From NCBI GenBank assembly GCA_950295325.1, contig OX485806.1, positions 57,779,169 through 57,843,168 on the forward strand: a stretch of DNA of 64,000 bases, in the 5' to 3' direction. This document shows positions 35,227-46,544 of the stretch, in pieces. The DNA comes from Polytrichum commune (taxonomy: Eukaryota; Streptophyta; Polytrichopsida; Polytrichales; Polytrichaceae). A model generated the notes under the pieces. The model saw only the letters and a list, made by a program, of their open reading frames with translations. It was not told the origin of the DNA and searched no databases. The position numbers were made by a program, and so were the translations under genes. How positions within the stretch are numbered: position 1 is the stretch's first letter; every line of letters starts with the position of its first letter.

Positions 35227-36130
35227 TTGGTTGACAAGGCCTCCTATGGTAGAACGAACAACATTCAATTTGGTGTCAATGGACCAAATGAGAATTCAAC
35301 AAATAATATTATGGTTTCATTGGAGCAACTCCAAGGTACTCGTGGGGATGCTAAGAAACATGGGCCTCCTCCAAACCAAATTTATGGTATGTTGGCGAGG
35401 TATAAGTATATATTCATTAATGAGTTGTGTCAAAAAGCTACCGCGAAGAAGTGAAAAACAACTTTGCTTGACGAGAGATTGAGTTCTTGAACTATGTGGT
35501 GATAAACAAAATTGGTAGACGGACATGAGGAAGGTCAAGGCAGTCCAAGAGGGGAAGTGGCCCTTAATCCAAAAAGGGCTTAGGTCACTGTTTGGCCTAG
35601 CCAATTACTACCGCCGCTTCATTTGAAATTATTCTAATAGTGGGATGAGGCTTGTCACCAAACCTTTGGGGAGCTTACAACCAAGTTGTCTTCCCCACGC
35701 GCACTTAAGTTTGAGGAGTTTGAAAAACCTTTTGACTTGCATACAGGGGCGAGTGACTTTACCATTGGCAGATTGTTGATGCAAAATGGATGGCCATTAC
35801 ATATGAGAGCATGAAACTTGATGGTTGTCAAAAAAAATGGCCGACTCATGAGAATTTTTTTTTTGCCGTAGTCCATTGCTTGAAGACGTGGCGACATTAT
35901 TTGGGGTCATACAAAGCAAAGGTCTACATAGACAATGTGTCCTTGAAGACAATGAGATACAAACCCAAGTAATGCCAAACCATTGCGGTGGCACGAGACC
36001 TTGGCATTTATGAAGGTGGATTTGATCCACAAACCGGATCGTGACAATGTGGTGCCGGATGCGCTAAGTAGACGAGAAGAGTTCCAAGCAATGAAAATCA
36101 TCCAAACCTTATGGCTAATGTTTATCATTG
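35227..36130 (+). pseudogene. Chromovirus RT end and RNase H, catalytic RT core deleted
   Basis: The start (ARYKYIFINEL, near 35395-35425) matches the N-terminal edge of the RT region. The next recognisable motif (LNYVVINKIGRRTDM, then LRSLFGLANYYRRFI, 35490-35625) is downstream of the YxDD box. About 150 expected residues, including the catalytic aspartates, are missing between them. RNase H follows: a TGASDFTIG word near 35750, FFAVVHCLKTWRHYLGSYKA near 35860, DNVSLKTMRYKPK at 35930-35970, and KPDRDNVVPDALSRREEF near 36030-36090. Multiple stops and frame shifts. It is non-functional. Confidence 0.85.
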
Positions 36131-36159
36131 AAAGAAACTTGTAATGCAAGATACGAGAG

Positions 36160-36480
36160 GAGTGCATTAACTACCCCGAAGCACAAAGGTTTCTAGGTGA
36201 GCTTCGCAAGAGCAAAGTGCTCAAAAAATTAAGTTGGTGGATGGATTGTTCAAGTATAAACAAAGTCGGATGCATGTGCCACAAGGCAAGTTGAGGATAT
36301 CGATTTTGAAGGAAGAATGTGATAATCCCATTGTCGGCCATAGAGGACAAATAAAAAAAACCCATAAAATGGTATCAAAGAGGAACCATTAGCAGTGCAT
36401 AAAGGAGGATATAGTCCACTTTGTGAAGGCTTGGATGAAGTGCCAAGCGAACCGATCCTCTTACAAAAATAAGGCAGTCT
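36160..36480 (+). pseudogene. Chromovirus integrase zinc-binding region
   Basis: In changing frames, the HHCC domain is visible as a GHRG word near 36340 and KAWMKCQANRSSYKNKAV near 36425-36480 (the second C of the CxxC replaced or out of frame). The catalytic core that should follow (D,D,E) is absent; unrelated sequence begins at about 36485. Confidence 0.7.
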
Positions 36481-36484
36481 CTTG

Positions 36485-38395
36485 GAATCCCCCTCCGCGG
36501 TTAGGTGGGTGATGCCCCCCTGGCCTTACATGGATAGTAGGGTTGGGGTGAGAATTTACCTTTGCCGCGCTCCCTCCATTCTTAAATTGAAGAATGTAGG
36601 ATTAAAAAGGTTACCGATTGACTCCCATCTGGGCTTGGCGATGGTTGGTGCAAAACCCCTACTCCAATGCTTCGCCGCCCACAACACCAACTCGTACACG
36701 CCAACTTTGAATGGACGAACCTCTTCTCATAAGGCAACAGACACCCCTTTCGCTTAAACAACCACAACTTTTGGTCACAAACTTCAATTGGAACAATTGT
36801 TAATAATATGAAGAGTTTTCAACAAGAACTATAACTCATTAAATTATCAAAGCAACTGGATGGATCTTCTTAAAGATATGAGCTTACAAAGTCTGCTCTT
36901 AGAATTTAAGAGGCAGATGGAATACCTTCATTTAAACATCCATAACTTTTATTTATTAAATTAGATTCCAGCAAGCTTAGATTTTCTGGAAACCTTAAAA
37001 TTAGATCTACCACTGCCCCAAATATCAAAACAACTACATGCGTCCTCTTGCGGGTATGAGCTTACAAAGTCAACTCTTATATTTTAAGAAGCAGTAGGGA
37101 TACCTTCATTCCAACGTTCATAATTCTCACTCCTTAAATCTAATTGTGACAATCTTATACCTTTAAGAAAACTAACAACAAGAACTATAACACATTTAAA
37201 TATCAAAGCAACTAGATTATTTCTCTTTTAGTTATGCGCTTGCAAAGTCATTATTTGTAGTTTGAGAGGCAGCTGAAACACCTTCATTAAAACAATCATA
37301 ATTTTCACACATCAAATTAGATTTTAGCATGCTTACACATTCTAAAAAACTAATAACAAGACCTATAACACACATAAATACCAAAGCAAGTGAATGACTT
37401 GTCTTTTAGTTATGCGCTTGCAAAGTCAACGCTTATAATTTAAGAGGCAGCTGAGACACCTTCATTCAATCACTCATAATTTTTGCTCCCTAATTCTGAT
37501 TCTAACTATCTTAGGTTTTTTTCAAAGCTAACATAAAGGGCTACATTCAATTAAAATTTGGTGACTAAATTGTAATTTTTATGTCCACTACACTTGCTTG
37601 GAAGTGGTACAACTATTGATGGGTGTGTTAAAAAATACACTACATTGTCTCAAGAATTCCAACTACAAGAATTCTAACTTTTGACTATATTGAATGAGTG
37701 AGGATGTTTCGTCCTTCTAACTAAAATTCTAGAGGGTTTCTCTGTGTTAAATGAAAGGAGAAGAGGGGATTTTTATCTCCCTTCAAATATAGGGTTGGGC
37801 CCCTTCCCCTTTCCACTCACCGAGGGGTCTCATTCCTTGAACGGTGGCAACCAAGCCCTCAGTGGTGAAAATGGGAGAAGGGATGCCACCTCACACCCTA
37901 TTTGCTCAAGCCTTTAGAAAGATTTTGCCATTTTTGTTTGAAATTCATTTTTGGCTGGCAAGGGTGGCAACATGGCCCCCTTGCCCTAGTTGGCAAAATT
38001 CTTTCTTAGCCGCTTTTGGAATTACCTTTGTTTTGTTGCTGGTTGACTTTTGCTTGCTTGATTTGGTTGTTCCTAAGTTAACCTACCTACTAACTAGCCC
38101 ACTACTTTCACGCTTCCAATTTGGGTAAAGGACATTTCCCTTTTATCCCTTCGGTTTCTAATTTCTAGTTGCCCAAGAATTTTACCTTAAGGGTAAAACA
38201 CCCCTAGCCAACCTTCCTTAATCTAAATTATTATTTGCTAAGTTTCCCTAGTTCTAATCTAATGATTTTGGTAAAACACCTCAATTGTGAGCCAAATTGC
38301 CGTTGGGGGCAATTTTGACACTCACAGTTGTCTTTCATGGTGGCTTATACAATGCGTTCCAACCTACTAACCTAGATATTTAGGGGGTACAATTA
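36485..38395. other. Foreign 1.9-kb stretch replacing the integrase core
   Basis: Neither strand encodes integrase here. The stretch begins C-rich, contains a short plus-strand frame (36482-36757) without a domain, then the 178-bp tandem repeats, then C/T-rich sequence to about 38395, where the integrase C-terminal tail resumes. It may be an insertion coupled to a deletion. No terminal repeats or target duplication were recognised. Confidence 0.6.
36846..37557. repeat. Four-unit tandem repeat, 178-bp period
   Basis: The word ATCAAAGCAACT and its variants occurs at 36846, 37024, 37202 and 37380, each exactly 178 bp apart. Each unit continues with GAGCTTACAAAGTC or GCGCTTGCAAAGTC, a TTTAAGAGGCAG word, CACCTTCATT and CATAATTTT. 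Units differ at many positions. Confidence 0.92.
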
Positions 38396-38399
38396 ACAC

Positions 38400-39045
38400 T
38401 AAAATTCAAACAAGACGGTGAGGACTTGGCCAAGAAGCATAAACAAGTCTTGGAGATGAACAAATCTTGGAGATGATCAAGTTGTTGGTAAAAAAAATCC
38501 CAAAAACGCTATGAAAAGCAAGTCAATGCCGCAAGACGCAAAGTGGAGTATGAGCTCGGCCAAAAAGGTGTTGTTGAAGGTGAACAATTTCACCTTGCCC
38601 AAAGGCCTTACTCCAAAAGACATGTCCAAAAATCGGAGCACGGTTTCCCATTGTGGAATGAGTGTTCAAGGACATGTATAAGTTGGAGTTACTACTTGAG
38701 ATCAAAGTGCGTCGGACATTTCATGTCTCATCACTAAAGTCATTTAAGGAAAACACCTTGTATCCCGATTGCAAGCAATTGATTAGGCCACCTTCCGACC
38801 TTGTGGGAGGTCATTTCGAACATTAGGTAAGAGGGCATGCTCGAGTGTAGGAACTTCAAGTAGAAAAAATAAAATAAATTACAAATGAGTACTTGGTGAA
38901 ATGGCAATGATACAATGAGAAAGAAATAACTTGGATAATGGCAAGAGACATGATGAAGGCCAAAAAATTGGTGGTGCATTTTGAACAGACTAGGGCTAGA
39001 GGTTCCAATAAAATGAAGCATAGGCATTGATGAGGACATCAATCT
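38400..39045 (+). pseudogene. Chromovirus integrase C-terminus and chromodomain
   Basis: Starts with the basic linker (NAARRKVEYELGQKGVV near 38525-38575). Out-of-frame stretches of the integrase tail follow (CGGACATTTCATGTCTCATC codes the conserved FHVS box near 38712). Then comes a chromodomain core (EYLVKWQ, stop, YNEKEITW at 38886-38940) and the end VVHFEQTRARGSNKMKHRH at 38970-39027. Chromodomains in these elements bind modified histone H3 and direct insertion to heterochromatin. Stops and frame changes make this copy dead. Confidence 0.85.
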
Positions 39046-39051
39046 TTTTTA

Positions 39052-40360
39052 ATGGAGGAGAGACACTAGAAACACACTTAGCTTGGAGGCAATGCTCACT
39101 TAACATGTATTTGTTTTTTGGCTTAAGAAAATAAAATTCAACTTTAATGATACAAAAATAAAAGTATGAAATGAGGTTCTAGTATTGTACTTGTATTTGG
39201 TTAATGAAAGAAGGGGAATAGACATGCCAAACTAGGTTGGGTGAGCCGTGTAATTGGGGGCCATTGCTTGGAGGGCTTTGGATAAAACTAAGAAACATCT
39301 TGGCCATGGGCTTAGTTAACTACTCGCGAGCTAACAAGTGTTAGCGCATGGGAGTCATGAACCCATGTCTCAAAAGAACAAAGTGGAAACCAAGTCAAGG
39401 GGGACTTGGCATCAACCCCGTGCAATTGAAACGTGGCTTAACAATGGAAACCCATTTTGGAGTTGTAACTGAGACAACATAGTGGAAACGTTGAGGTTCA
39501 GCCTAGACGTGTACAGTTAGGCTAGTGGAGCCTAAGGGGAATGCCCCAAAGGAAAGGCAACCCAAGTGAGTCCTAAAGTAAGTGGGTCTAGTGTAGGTTA
39601 GTTCCTTGGAGGAAAAATCCAAGGTCACTAACGGACCACCTTGGAACGAAACCTTTGGGACTATGCCAAACTTGAAGATGCATTATGCCCTAAGGTACAT
39701 ACAATGCCGCACCATAGAGGACCGCAACTTGAGAATTGGTGTGCTGACGACGAATATAGTTGATGAGGGCATCGACTCCGTTTGGTGGGGGTTCATTGAC
39801 ATCTACATAAAAAGTAAATGACAATGACGTGGTTGCATGTGAGCATCAGACATCATACAAGGAAGTTATGGTGTTCTGAAGCTGCATGGGGCTTCCAACC
39901 CTAGCGGCTAAGGAAAAATGTCTATTTGGTCCCAACTCTTGGTAGATAGACAAGAGGATTCTTGACGTTGGGGTAAGGGCCCTTCCAAAAGCCTTAGAAG
40001 CTTGTATGGGTGAGGTGGTGTGGCTGAACGGCACGACCTTCATGGGCAGTGGCCCAATGTGAGGACATAGTTGCCTAGTATGATTTGGGTTGTTATCCCG
40101 TTGTTCCGGTAACACGACGATCAACATAAAATTAGATTTTCATGAATGAAAATTCATATTTAAGAATTGGTTATTGATTAAGGGGTGGGTCCCAAAAACA
40201 AAGTAAGAGGGTTGATTCCCCTTTTATGAACTATAAGGTCCGTAGCATGGGGAGCTAACCATTAGCATGGTGGAATGCGAAGAATTAGCACTCGTGATCC
40301 TTACTAAAATTGGAGAAAATATAATCAAGTTAGTTAAAGGGAGTTATCAAGGGTTGTAAC
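39052..40360 (+). repeat. 3' LTR region; LTR family A copy 3
   Basis: A polypurine-tract-like GGAGGAGAGA at 39053-39062 follows the end of the polyprotein. Clear similarity to LTR copy 2 runs from 39795 (GACATCTACATAAAAAG) to 40360 (AAGGGTTGTAAC). The part between 39063 and 39795 does not align by eye with the upstream LTR, so the LTR may be longer than recognised, rearranged, or partly replaced. Confidence 0.75.
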
Positions 40361-42750
40361 AAAGTCCCACCTGGCAATTGCCATTATTACACATTGGGAT
40401 ATTTTCAAATTAGGTGTGGTTAAGATTGCAACCAAGAATTCCAAAATTTTAATTTTGTTTAGACTAAAACAAAATTATGCAACAAAATAGAAAATTGATA
40501 TAGAGAAAAACAACAAGGATGGCAACCAGTTTTTGGGATAATCTTAAAGGATATCACCCTTGATAATCTTTGCAAAATTTTATGTGAGCATAACAAAAAA
40601 TCAATATTCCAAGCCTAGTGTCTTCAGGTCCACAAATCTTTCATGATAAGAGTCGATCTTTAGTGTCTTCCACAATAATATGCTATATTATGAATCATAC
40701 ATTATGATATAGAATAAAATAATATATTGGAAACAAAACCAATTAGGACAACAAAAATCAATATGCACAATCCATAGAAGATTTTATCATAAATATGTTT
40801 TTACACGACCATCGTAGTAGTAATCTTCAACCACAATTTGATGCTTAAATAATGAAAATAAAAAAATAAATCATATACCACACCCCATGTACACTCAATG
40901 GCCCTATTGTATACACCAATTTCATTTCACCAACATTCCATTAAAATATATTTCAATAAAGAAAGTGGTAAAAACTACTTAACACAAGGTCCTAGATGGA
41001 TCGTCTATTTGCAAGCATAACCTCTTTTTCTGGACCAACTACATTATTTTCAACCTTTGCAAATAATGTTGACCACTACTAGGTAAACCTTATCATCCCA
41101 TTACACAACATGACTAACTTTACTTACCAACATCCACCCCTACTAAAGACCGTGGGAGTATTTTTACCTCAATGTTTGGTTCACATGTGCACTTTATTGA
41201 GTATTTTATGACATGTTATTATTGGGATTGTATTTGAACATTACACTTACAATTCTAATTTCTTTGCCATTATTTTTCTAGAGTCTAATAAACCAAAAGA
41301 TGATATTCTTGCAATCTTGAACAATAATATATGACACCAAAACAAATAGAACTATAAACAAATGATTTGCACATACAAATCATGTTAGTGCAATACCTCA
41401 ACATTGAATGGAATGCACATATGCATGATGTAGCATTCCAATCGTAATGTGTTTAGACATTAAAGAAACATCATCCAATTGGCCAAAAAAATTAAAAGTT
41501 TATGATTAATGCATCTAGCATGTCAAATTACAACTCCCAAATTGTGTGCCATCCTACTATATTATAAATTAACAAATATGCAACCCCATCATTGTTTCTT
41601 CTTCTGTAGCTACAACAACAATTTTTAAAGTAGTTGCACAACATCATTCTAGGCTCTTGCAATCTTTGTTGTTCATAAAATCCCTAGGCTCAAAATTTGG
41701 AGAAACACTTATTGCATCCCTCTTAATTAATGGTTGCATATGTTTACAAATGTTAAGAATTGTAGCAAGTGTGTTATGTTCAATGGAGTCCATATATTTT
41801 TTGGCTTATTATATAAAATAATAAAATACAAATAGTAATGGATGATGGTAAGGCATCCTATACAAATAGATGGGTAATTCATGTTGTACATAGGATGCCT
41901 TACCAATACATATCATTAAACTTAGTAGTTCCTAGTTCAACCTAGGTGTATTGGTTTTGGACTTACTTTGAAGATACCAATACCAATAATCACTATGAAC
42001 ATATTATCTTTCACCTTATCTAATTTTCTATCTACCAACTTCATTTTTAACCTTTCTTTAATCATCCCTCTGTACCCGTCACATAGTTGTATTTGGTGGC
42101 AAATACTAGTACAATATTTGGATGTTTGACTCAAATATCTACTCAAGAGGAAGCTTAATGAATTCCAACGAGGAAATTGGGGAAGAGACCGGTAGAACTA
42201 TAAAAACATAACCAAAAAATCAAGCCAGGGAGGCCGGGTCATTTAACCTTTTCTTTGTAAAGTATTTGTGCCTTGAAAAAATAAATTCAATTAACTTATA
42301 TATATGTATATATTACCATTTTTTGTTCTCATTGTCTAGCTCAAAGTGTCAATATAATTATTGGTTATGTGATTTCCCCGTAATAATGAGACCATAGTTG
42401 GGCCTTTATAATTTTCCTCACCTTACCATTGGTTTGTCCACCAATTTACCCTCATTATCTACATGGTTTTCTTGATTAGGGGAGTCCACCTTTGACTTCT
42501 CATAGAAAGTTTTATTGGTTGCAATATAGTTATTTTTTTGCCCTCTGCCAAGAATTGATTTATATCTTACCGTTTATTTAAAGTCCAAAGCCTAGACTAG
42601 CAATCAATCATTTCTCTTATAATAAAAAATTATATTATTTTCCTATTTACTTATATTTGGTGTTCATTTGGTAAAATTAACTATATTTTATGGTTAATAA
42701 TATTCTTGGATAATTGTGATTATTTTTAATGGCCCTACCATCCATACTCA
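40361..42750. other. Gene-free AT-rich spacer
   Basis: No gene recognised over about 2.4 kb. It contains a strong hairpin at 41847-41904 and a TATATATATGTATATATA run near 42296-42313. If the next retroelement has a 5' LTR it should lie here, but none was recognised. Confidence 0.5.
41847..41904. repeat. Hairpin, 15-bp perfect arms
   Basis: GGTAAGGCATCCTAT (41847-41861) and its exact reverse complement ATAGGATGCCTTACC (41890-41904) enclose 28 bp. It is not near a coding region. Function unknown; it may be the remnant of a MITE. Confidence 0.85.
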
Positions 42751-42899
42751 ATCATAATGAGCCTAATGCATGCCATTAAGGACTTGCAAATAATATTGGG
42801 CAATCACGGTTGCCTTTGTCATTTGGTTTGGCAGATTTGGCATTTACATCGTTGCAAGGAACAACTTCTAATGATAGTGAGGTACCTACAAGGGAAGAC

Positions 42900-43320
42900 A
42901 TGCTAAAAGGCTTAGCCCGCAAGGTGTTGGAAATTCCTCTGTTTTCTGGGTTCTAATTGCAACGGCCTGATATTGATGCAGCTTTGGTTTATCATATGGT
43001 AAGAAAGATGTTCCAAAAAACAATGCAAATACTTGCCAATGCAGTCATGAGGGAGACTGAGGAGTTATCTATGGTTGATGATGAAGAAGACATTAAACAT
43101 GCGGCTATTAGAAGGGCGGTTGATGCTTTGCGTTGATGGAAAGATTGGGAGAAAGAGCCTTTTGCTGAAGCACAATTCAATGGTGGCTTGACTTTAAAGC
43201 ACGATTCACTTGGTTCATTAAGTGTTAAAGATATGACAACAATTTGTTTGGCTAGCATTTCAGCTAGAACAACATAAGAATGACTGCAATTCTCACCGGG
43301 CGTTATGAGGTTATCAAATG
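42900..43320 (+). pseudogene. Region upstream of the protease, gag-like position
   Basis: A frame reads RPDIDAALVYHMVRKMFQKT and then RETEELSMVDDEEDIKHAAI, broken by TGA at 43134-43136 and others, before the protease. Position suggests the end of gag or a gag-pro linker, but no zinc knuckle or capsid motif is recognised. Confidence 0.4.
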
Positions 43321-43339
43321 TTAACAAAGTATTTTTGGT

Positions 43340-43740
43340 GGTTCAATATAGTTTTTCTAGTGTATTTCCACAAAAGATGTTGTTTGATATAGGGGCACAA
43401 TCGGTGATGCTAGGAATGTCACTAGCAAAGAGTTTGGGATTTAGGGCCAAATATCTAGATCTATATCCATTTAATATTGCTATATCATTAGGAGGCATAA
43501 AACACCCAATGGACTCACCAAGACAACTTCACGACTTCAATTTAATATTGGTACTGATGCATACATCCACATTTCTTTAAGGTATGTGGTAACGAATACA
43601 ACTATTTATGACATTTTATTGAGACAACAAACATTATATCCCATTGGGTTTGGTTATGATACTTAGATGGAAGAGACATGGTTTCGACCAAGATGGTCGC
43701 AAAGAGATGGACGGAAGGAGACTCTACTTGTTATCTTTGG
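43340..43740 (+). pseudogene. Retropepsin-like protease of the methyltransferase element
   Basis: The active-site region reads MLFDIGAQSVMLGMSLA, with Asp at 43386-43388; the usual D(S/T)GA box is DIGA here. Downstream, after a frame change near 43545, come SLRYVVTNTTIYDILL and QQTLYPIGFGYD (about 43570-43660), the distal part of the protease domain, then a basic ETWFRPRWSQRDGRKE stretch. The flap and hydrophobic strands fit a retroviral-type aspartic protease. It would process the polyprotein; this copy is broken by a frameshift and stops. Confidence 0.8.
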
Positions 43741-44029
43741 TAGTCTGGCATCCACCACTTAAAGCCAAACGACAATGTTTGGTTGTATTGTAGAGTCATT
43801 TGCAACTGGAAATTTTCTTCTTGTAGGAAACAGGTCGGCTATGGACTCACCTCCACCTTCGGATGTAGAGATACTTTCAATGTTAGATCAACTTGAAGGT
43901 CATCCAAAAGATCCTATACCTCCCTGAAAATCATTGAAAGAATTGTCTCAACGTTGTGGAGAATTGGTATCAAAGGTAAAACAAAAACTATGGGAACCAA
44001 ATTGTATCCAATCATCCTGACAAAAGCTT

Positions 44030-45040
44030 GTAGAGCTTCATGACGAATCTGGGAGCATAGCGTTGGTGGAGCTTTTTGCTGGACTTGGTACAAGATTGGC
44101 TGCGGCATTGGAGGCATGATTGGTCATTCAGACATATACGTATGTTGATAACAATATTATCGCACGCAAAAGTGCAATGCACCATCTTCAACAACTACGA
44201 ATGTGATATCCAAGACAATTGTCTGCGAGTGCTATACAAGGTTATATGTCGCGCATTCTAACAGACATTACTTTAATTGGCTATGAGGACTTCAAAAGGT
44301 TAGGACGAGTGGATATTGTTGTTGCCAGATGGCCTTGTCAAGGACATTCACGAGCCGAGTTAGGTCAAGGACTCCAAGATCCACGCTCCGGTTTATTTTG
44401 GGAGTTCCTACGGTTGTTGCAATGGTGGCAATGCAATCAAACTATACCAATAGCTTATATTTTTTAGAATGTGCTTCCAATGGGAATTATGAGTGCTCAA
44501 GTTCAAAATGATGCACATGTTGTATGCCAACATCTTGGGAAACCAATGGATGCCGCGACTCTAGGGTTTTATGCGCATCAATTGAGGTGGAAGTGGACAA
44601 ATTTGGCCCACATGTCTGGCATTTCAGCAACGTTGAAGCTCATTCAACGTATAGATGGAAGACAAGTTGATCACATCTCAAATGTGGGTCGTTATGCCCA
44701 ACCGGTGTTGCAAATTGATCAATATCCATTGAGTTTAGTATACCATGTAAGGCAATCACGGTTGGCATTGCCTACATTGGTTAGTTTTCCATAGTCTTTT
44801 GTTTCTTGTGATGGCGGACCAGGTATGGTGTTTGATACCAACACACGAACACTTGAGGAACCATGTGCTGATGAGCGTGAACGCGCAATGGGATTTCTTA
44901 CAGGCACGACATGTGGACCCGATGTGACAAAGTCACAACGTCATCACGTCTTGGAACAAGCCATGGACCTAACATCTATAGTATGGTTCATGGGAATTTG
45001 CCCCGCTGCTCAAAGATACAACAAAGGTGGCCTTGAAGGA
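44030..45040 (+). pseudogene. C5-cytosine DNA methyltransferase domain inside a gypsy polyprotein
   Basis: All in one frame. Motif I: LVELFAGLGTRLAAALEA (44063-44116), the FxGxG S-adenosylmethionine loop. A motif II-like stretch TYTYVDNNIIARKSA. Motif IV: VVARWPCQGHSRAELG, with the catalytic Cys codon at 44336-44338. Motif V: GLQDPRSGLFWEFLRLL. Motif VI (ENV): PIAYIF then TAG at 44465-44467 and NV, so the Glu codon has become a stop. Motif VIII region: LGFYAHQLRWKWTNL. Motif IX/X region: ERERAMGFLTGTT and VLEQAMDLTSIV. Other stops: TGA 44117, TGA 44204, TAG 44792. No frameshift is seen across about 1 kb, so decay has been mainly by point mutation, three of the stops being one transition from a plausible sense codon. 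It sits between protease and RT, in the same orientation. The expected role is de novo methylation of cytosine in DNA. Confidence 0.92.
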
Positions 45041-45522
45041 CATATGGGGGAAAATGCTTCAGACCAGGGAGTAGAGAGTGTTGTACCGACGGCTATGCAG
45101 AAGATTGTCCATACAAATGCCAAGATGTGGCATGATAGCATACAAGTCTGGGAGCAAGTCCTTGCGAAGATAAGGGCCCAAGATGTTTTTGAGTGGCTTG
45201 TTGCGGATGACCTGTGAGGAAAGCGAGTGTTGGCAACATTAGCCCAAGACATATGCATGGAAGATGCCAAACAAAAGTTCATGCATGTATTTTATGTAAG
45301 AGAAAATCCATTTCTTATTGCAAACCAAAGCCAATTGATGATTTGGTTGGGGTTGCCAATAGAGATGGATTGATTGGAGTCACCGAGTGTGTGGATGCAT
45401 CTATGGGCTTGGAAACGGGCAATGGTGCATTTTCACATAATTAGCAACCAGAGGTTGTGCCAACACCAAGTTATGGGTCCCTACAATAGAAGAAAATTAT
45501 TCCAGTTCACAATGATTGGGAA

Positions 45523-46540
45523 ATGGACATAGGAATGGGACTTATTGGTGCAGAGTTACGAAAGGTACAAGCATTTATACGCTCATATAGGGAATGTTTT
45601 GCTTTTAAAGTCACTGACTTGGAGGGTTACAAAGGCAAGCCGGTTAGGATACAATTGGAGGACGATCATCCAGTTTTTAGACGTCCTTACAAGCTAAGTC
45701 TCTCGGAAAGAAAGGGGGTCAAATTGCGGTGTAAAGAATTACTTAATGCGCGATTGATATAACTATCGGATGGAGAGTATGCATGTGCCACTGTAATGCT
45801 GGCAAAGAATGATACATTTGGCAATTGGATAGAGCGTAGAATGTGCGGAGATTACCGTCTAGTTAATATGAAGACAAAGTCAAATAGATATAGGATGCCA
45901 ATGCTTGAAAAGTTATTTGATGCGCTTGGAAGAGCAAGAGTCTTTAATAGTTTGGATTTGAGGTCGGGTTACCACCATTAAGACTAGAAGATAGGCCAAA
46001 AATTGCATTTTGAGGAGTTGATGATGATGGAAGAGATTTGTTATTTCATTGGAAATTCTTACCTTTTGAACTTAAGAATGCTCCGGCAGAGTTCGAATGG
46101 GTTATAAATCAAGTCTTAAAAGGGTTACCATTTTCTCGGTGTCATATTGATAATGTGATTATATTCAGTGATACACCACAAGAGCATGTGAAACCTTTGC
46201 AACAAATTTTTGAAAGGTTGCAATCATGGGGTCTTCGTCTACATCATGGCAAATGCAAATTCTTCCATGACCAGTTACCTTACTTAGGGCATATGATTAC
46301 GCCAGGAGGTTTGGGGGGTACAGGAGGCGAAGGTGGAAGCTTTGAACAAGATTCCTATTCCTAAAGACATGTCAAGGCTGAGAACTTTCATGGGTTAGCA
46401 AATTACTATCGTAGGTTTGTACATGGGTTTAGTGTTTTGGCTAAACCTCTTACTTTGTTGACACGAGCTAATCAAGATAGGATATGGGGTCTTGGTCAAC
46501 AATAAGCATTTGCAACCTTAAAGCAAACACTAGGTTCGGC
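45523..46540 (+). pseudogene. Reverse transcriptase of the methyltransferase element
   Basis: N-terminal part in one frame (45523-45981): YRECFAFKVTDLEGYKG, then FRRPYKLSLSERKGVKLRCK, a TAA at 45760-45762, and MCGDYRLVNMKTKSNRYRMP and FNSLDLRSGYHH. After a frame change, 46020-46364 continues with LLFHWKFLPFELKNAPAEFE and the active site HIDNVIIFSD, where the usual YxDD has His for Tyr and Asn for the second Asp (46152-46154). FFHDQLPYLGHMITPGG follows. A further broken stretch with ANYYRRFVHGFSVLAKPL runs to 46460. Loss of the second catalytic Asp and the stops make it inactive. Confidence 0.88.
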
Positions 46541-46544
46541 ACCA

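Larger units (their letters stand above)
32615..40360 (+). mobile_element. Ty3/gypsy chromovirus, decayed
   Basis: Layout: LTR copy 2, PBS, gag, degraded zinc-knuckle/protease zone, RT end, RNase H, integrase zinc finger, a 1.9-kb foreign stretch in place of the integrase core, integrase C-terminus, chromodomain, and the 3' LTR ending at 40360. All coding parts are in multiple frames with stops. The two LTR copies are visibly diverged, which fits an old insertion. Order and the chromodomain identify it as a chromovirus (Tekay/Del-like by the wording of the pol end, from memory). Confidence 0.85.

Noticed and set aside
36846-37557. Centromeric satellite on the basis of 178 bp alone
   Set aside because: Only four diverged units inside a transposon; period length is not sufficient evidence.
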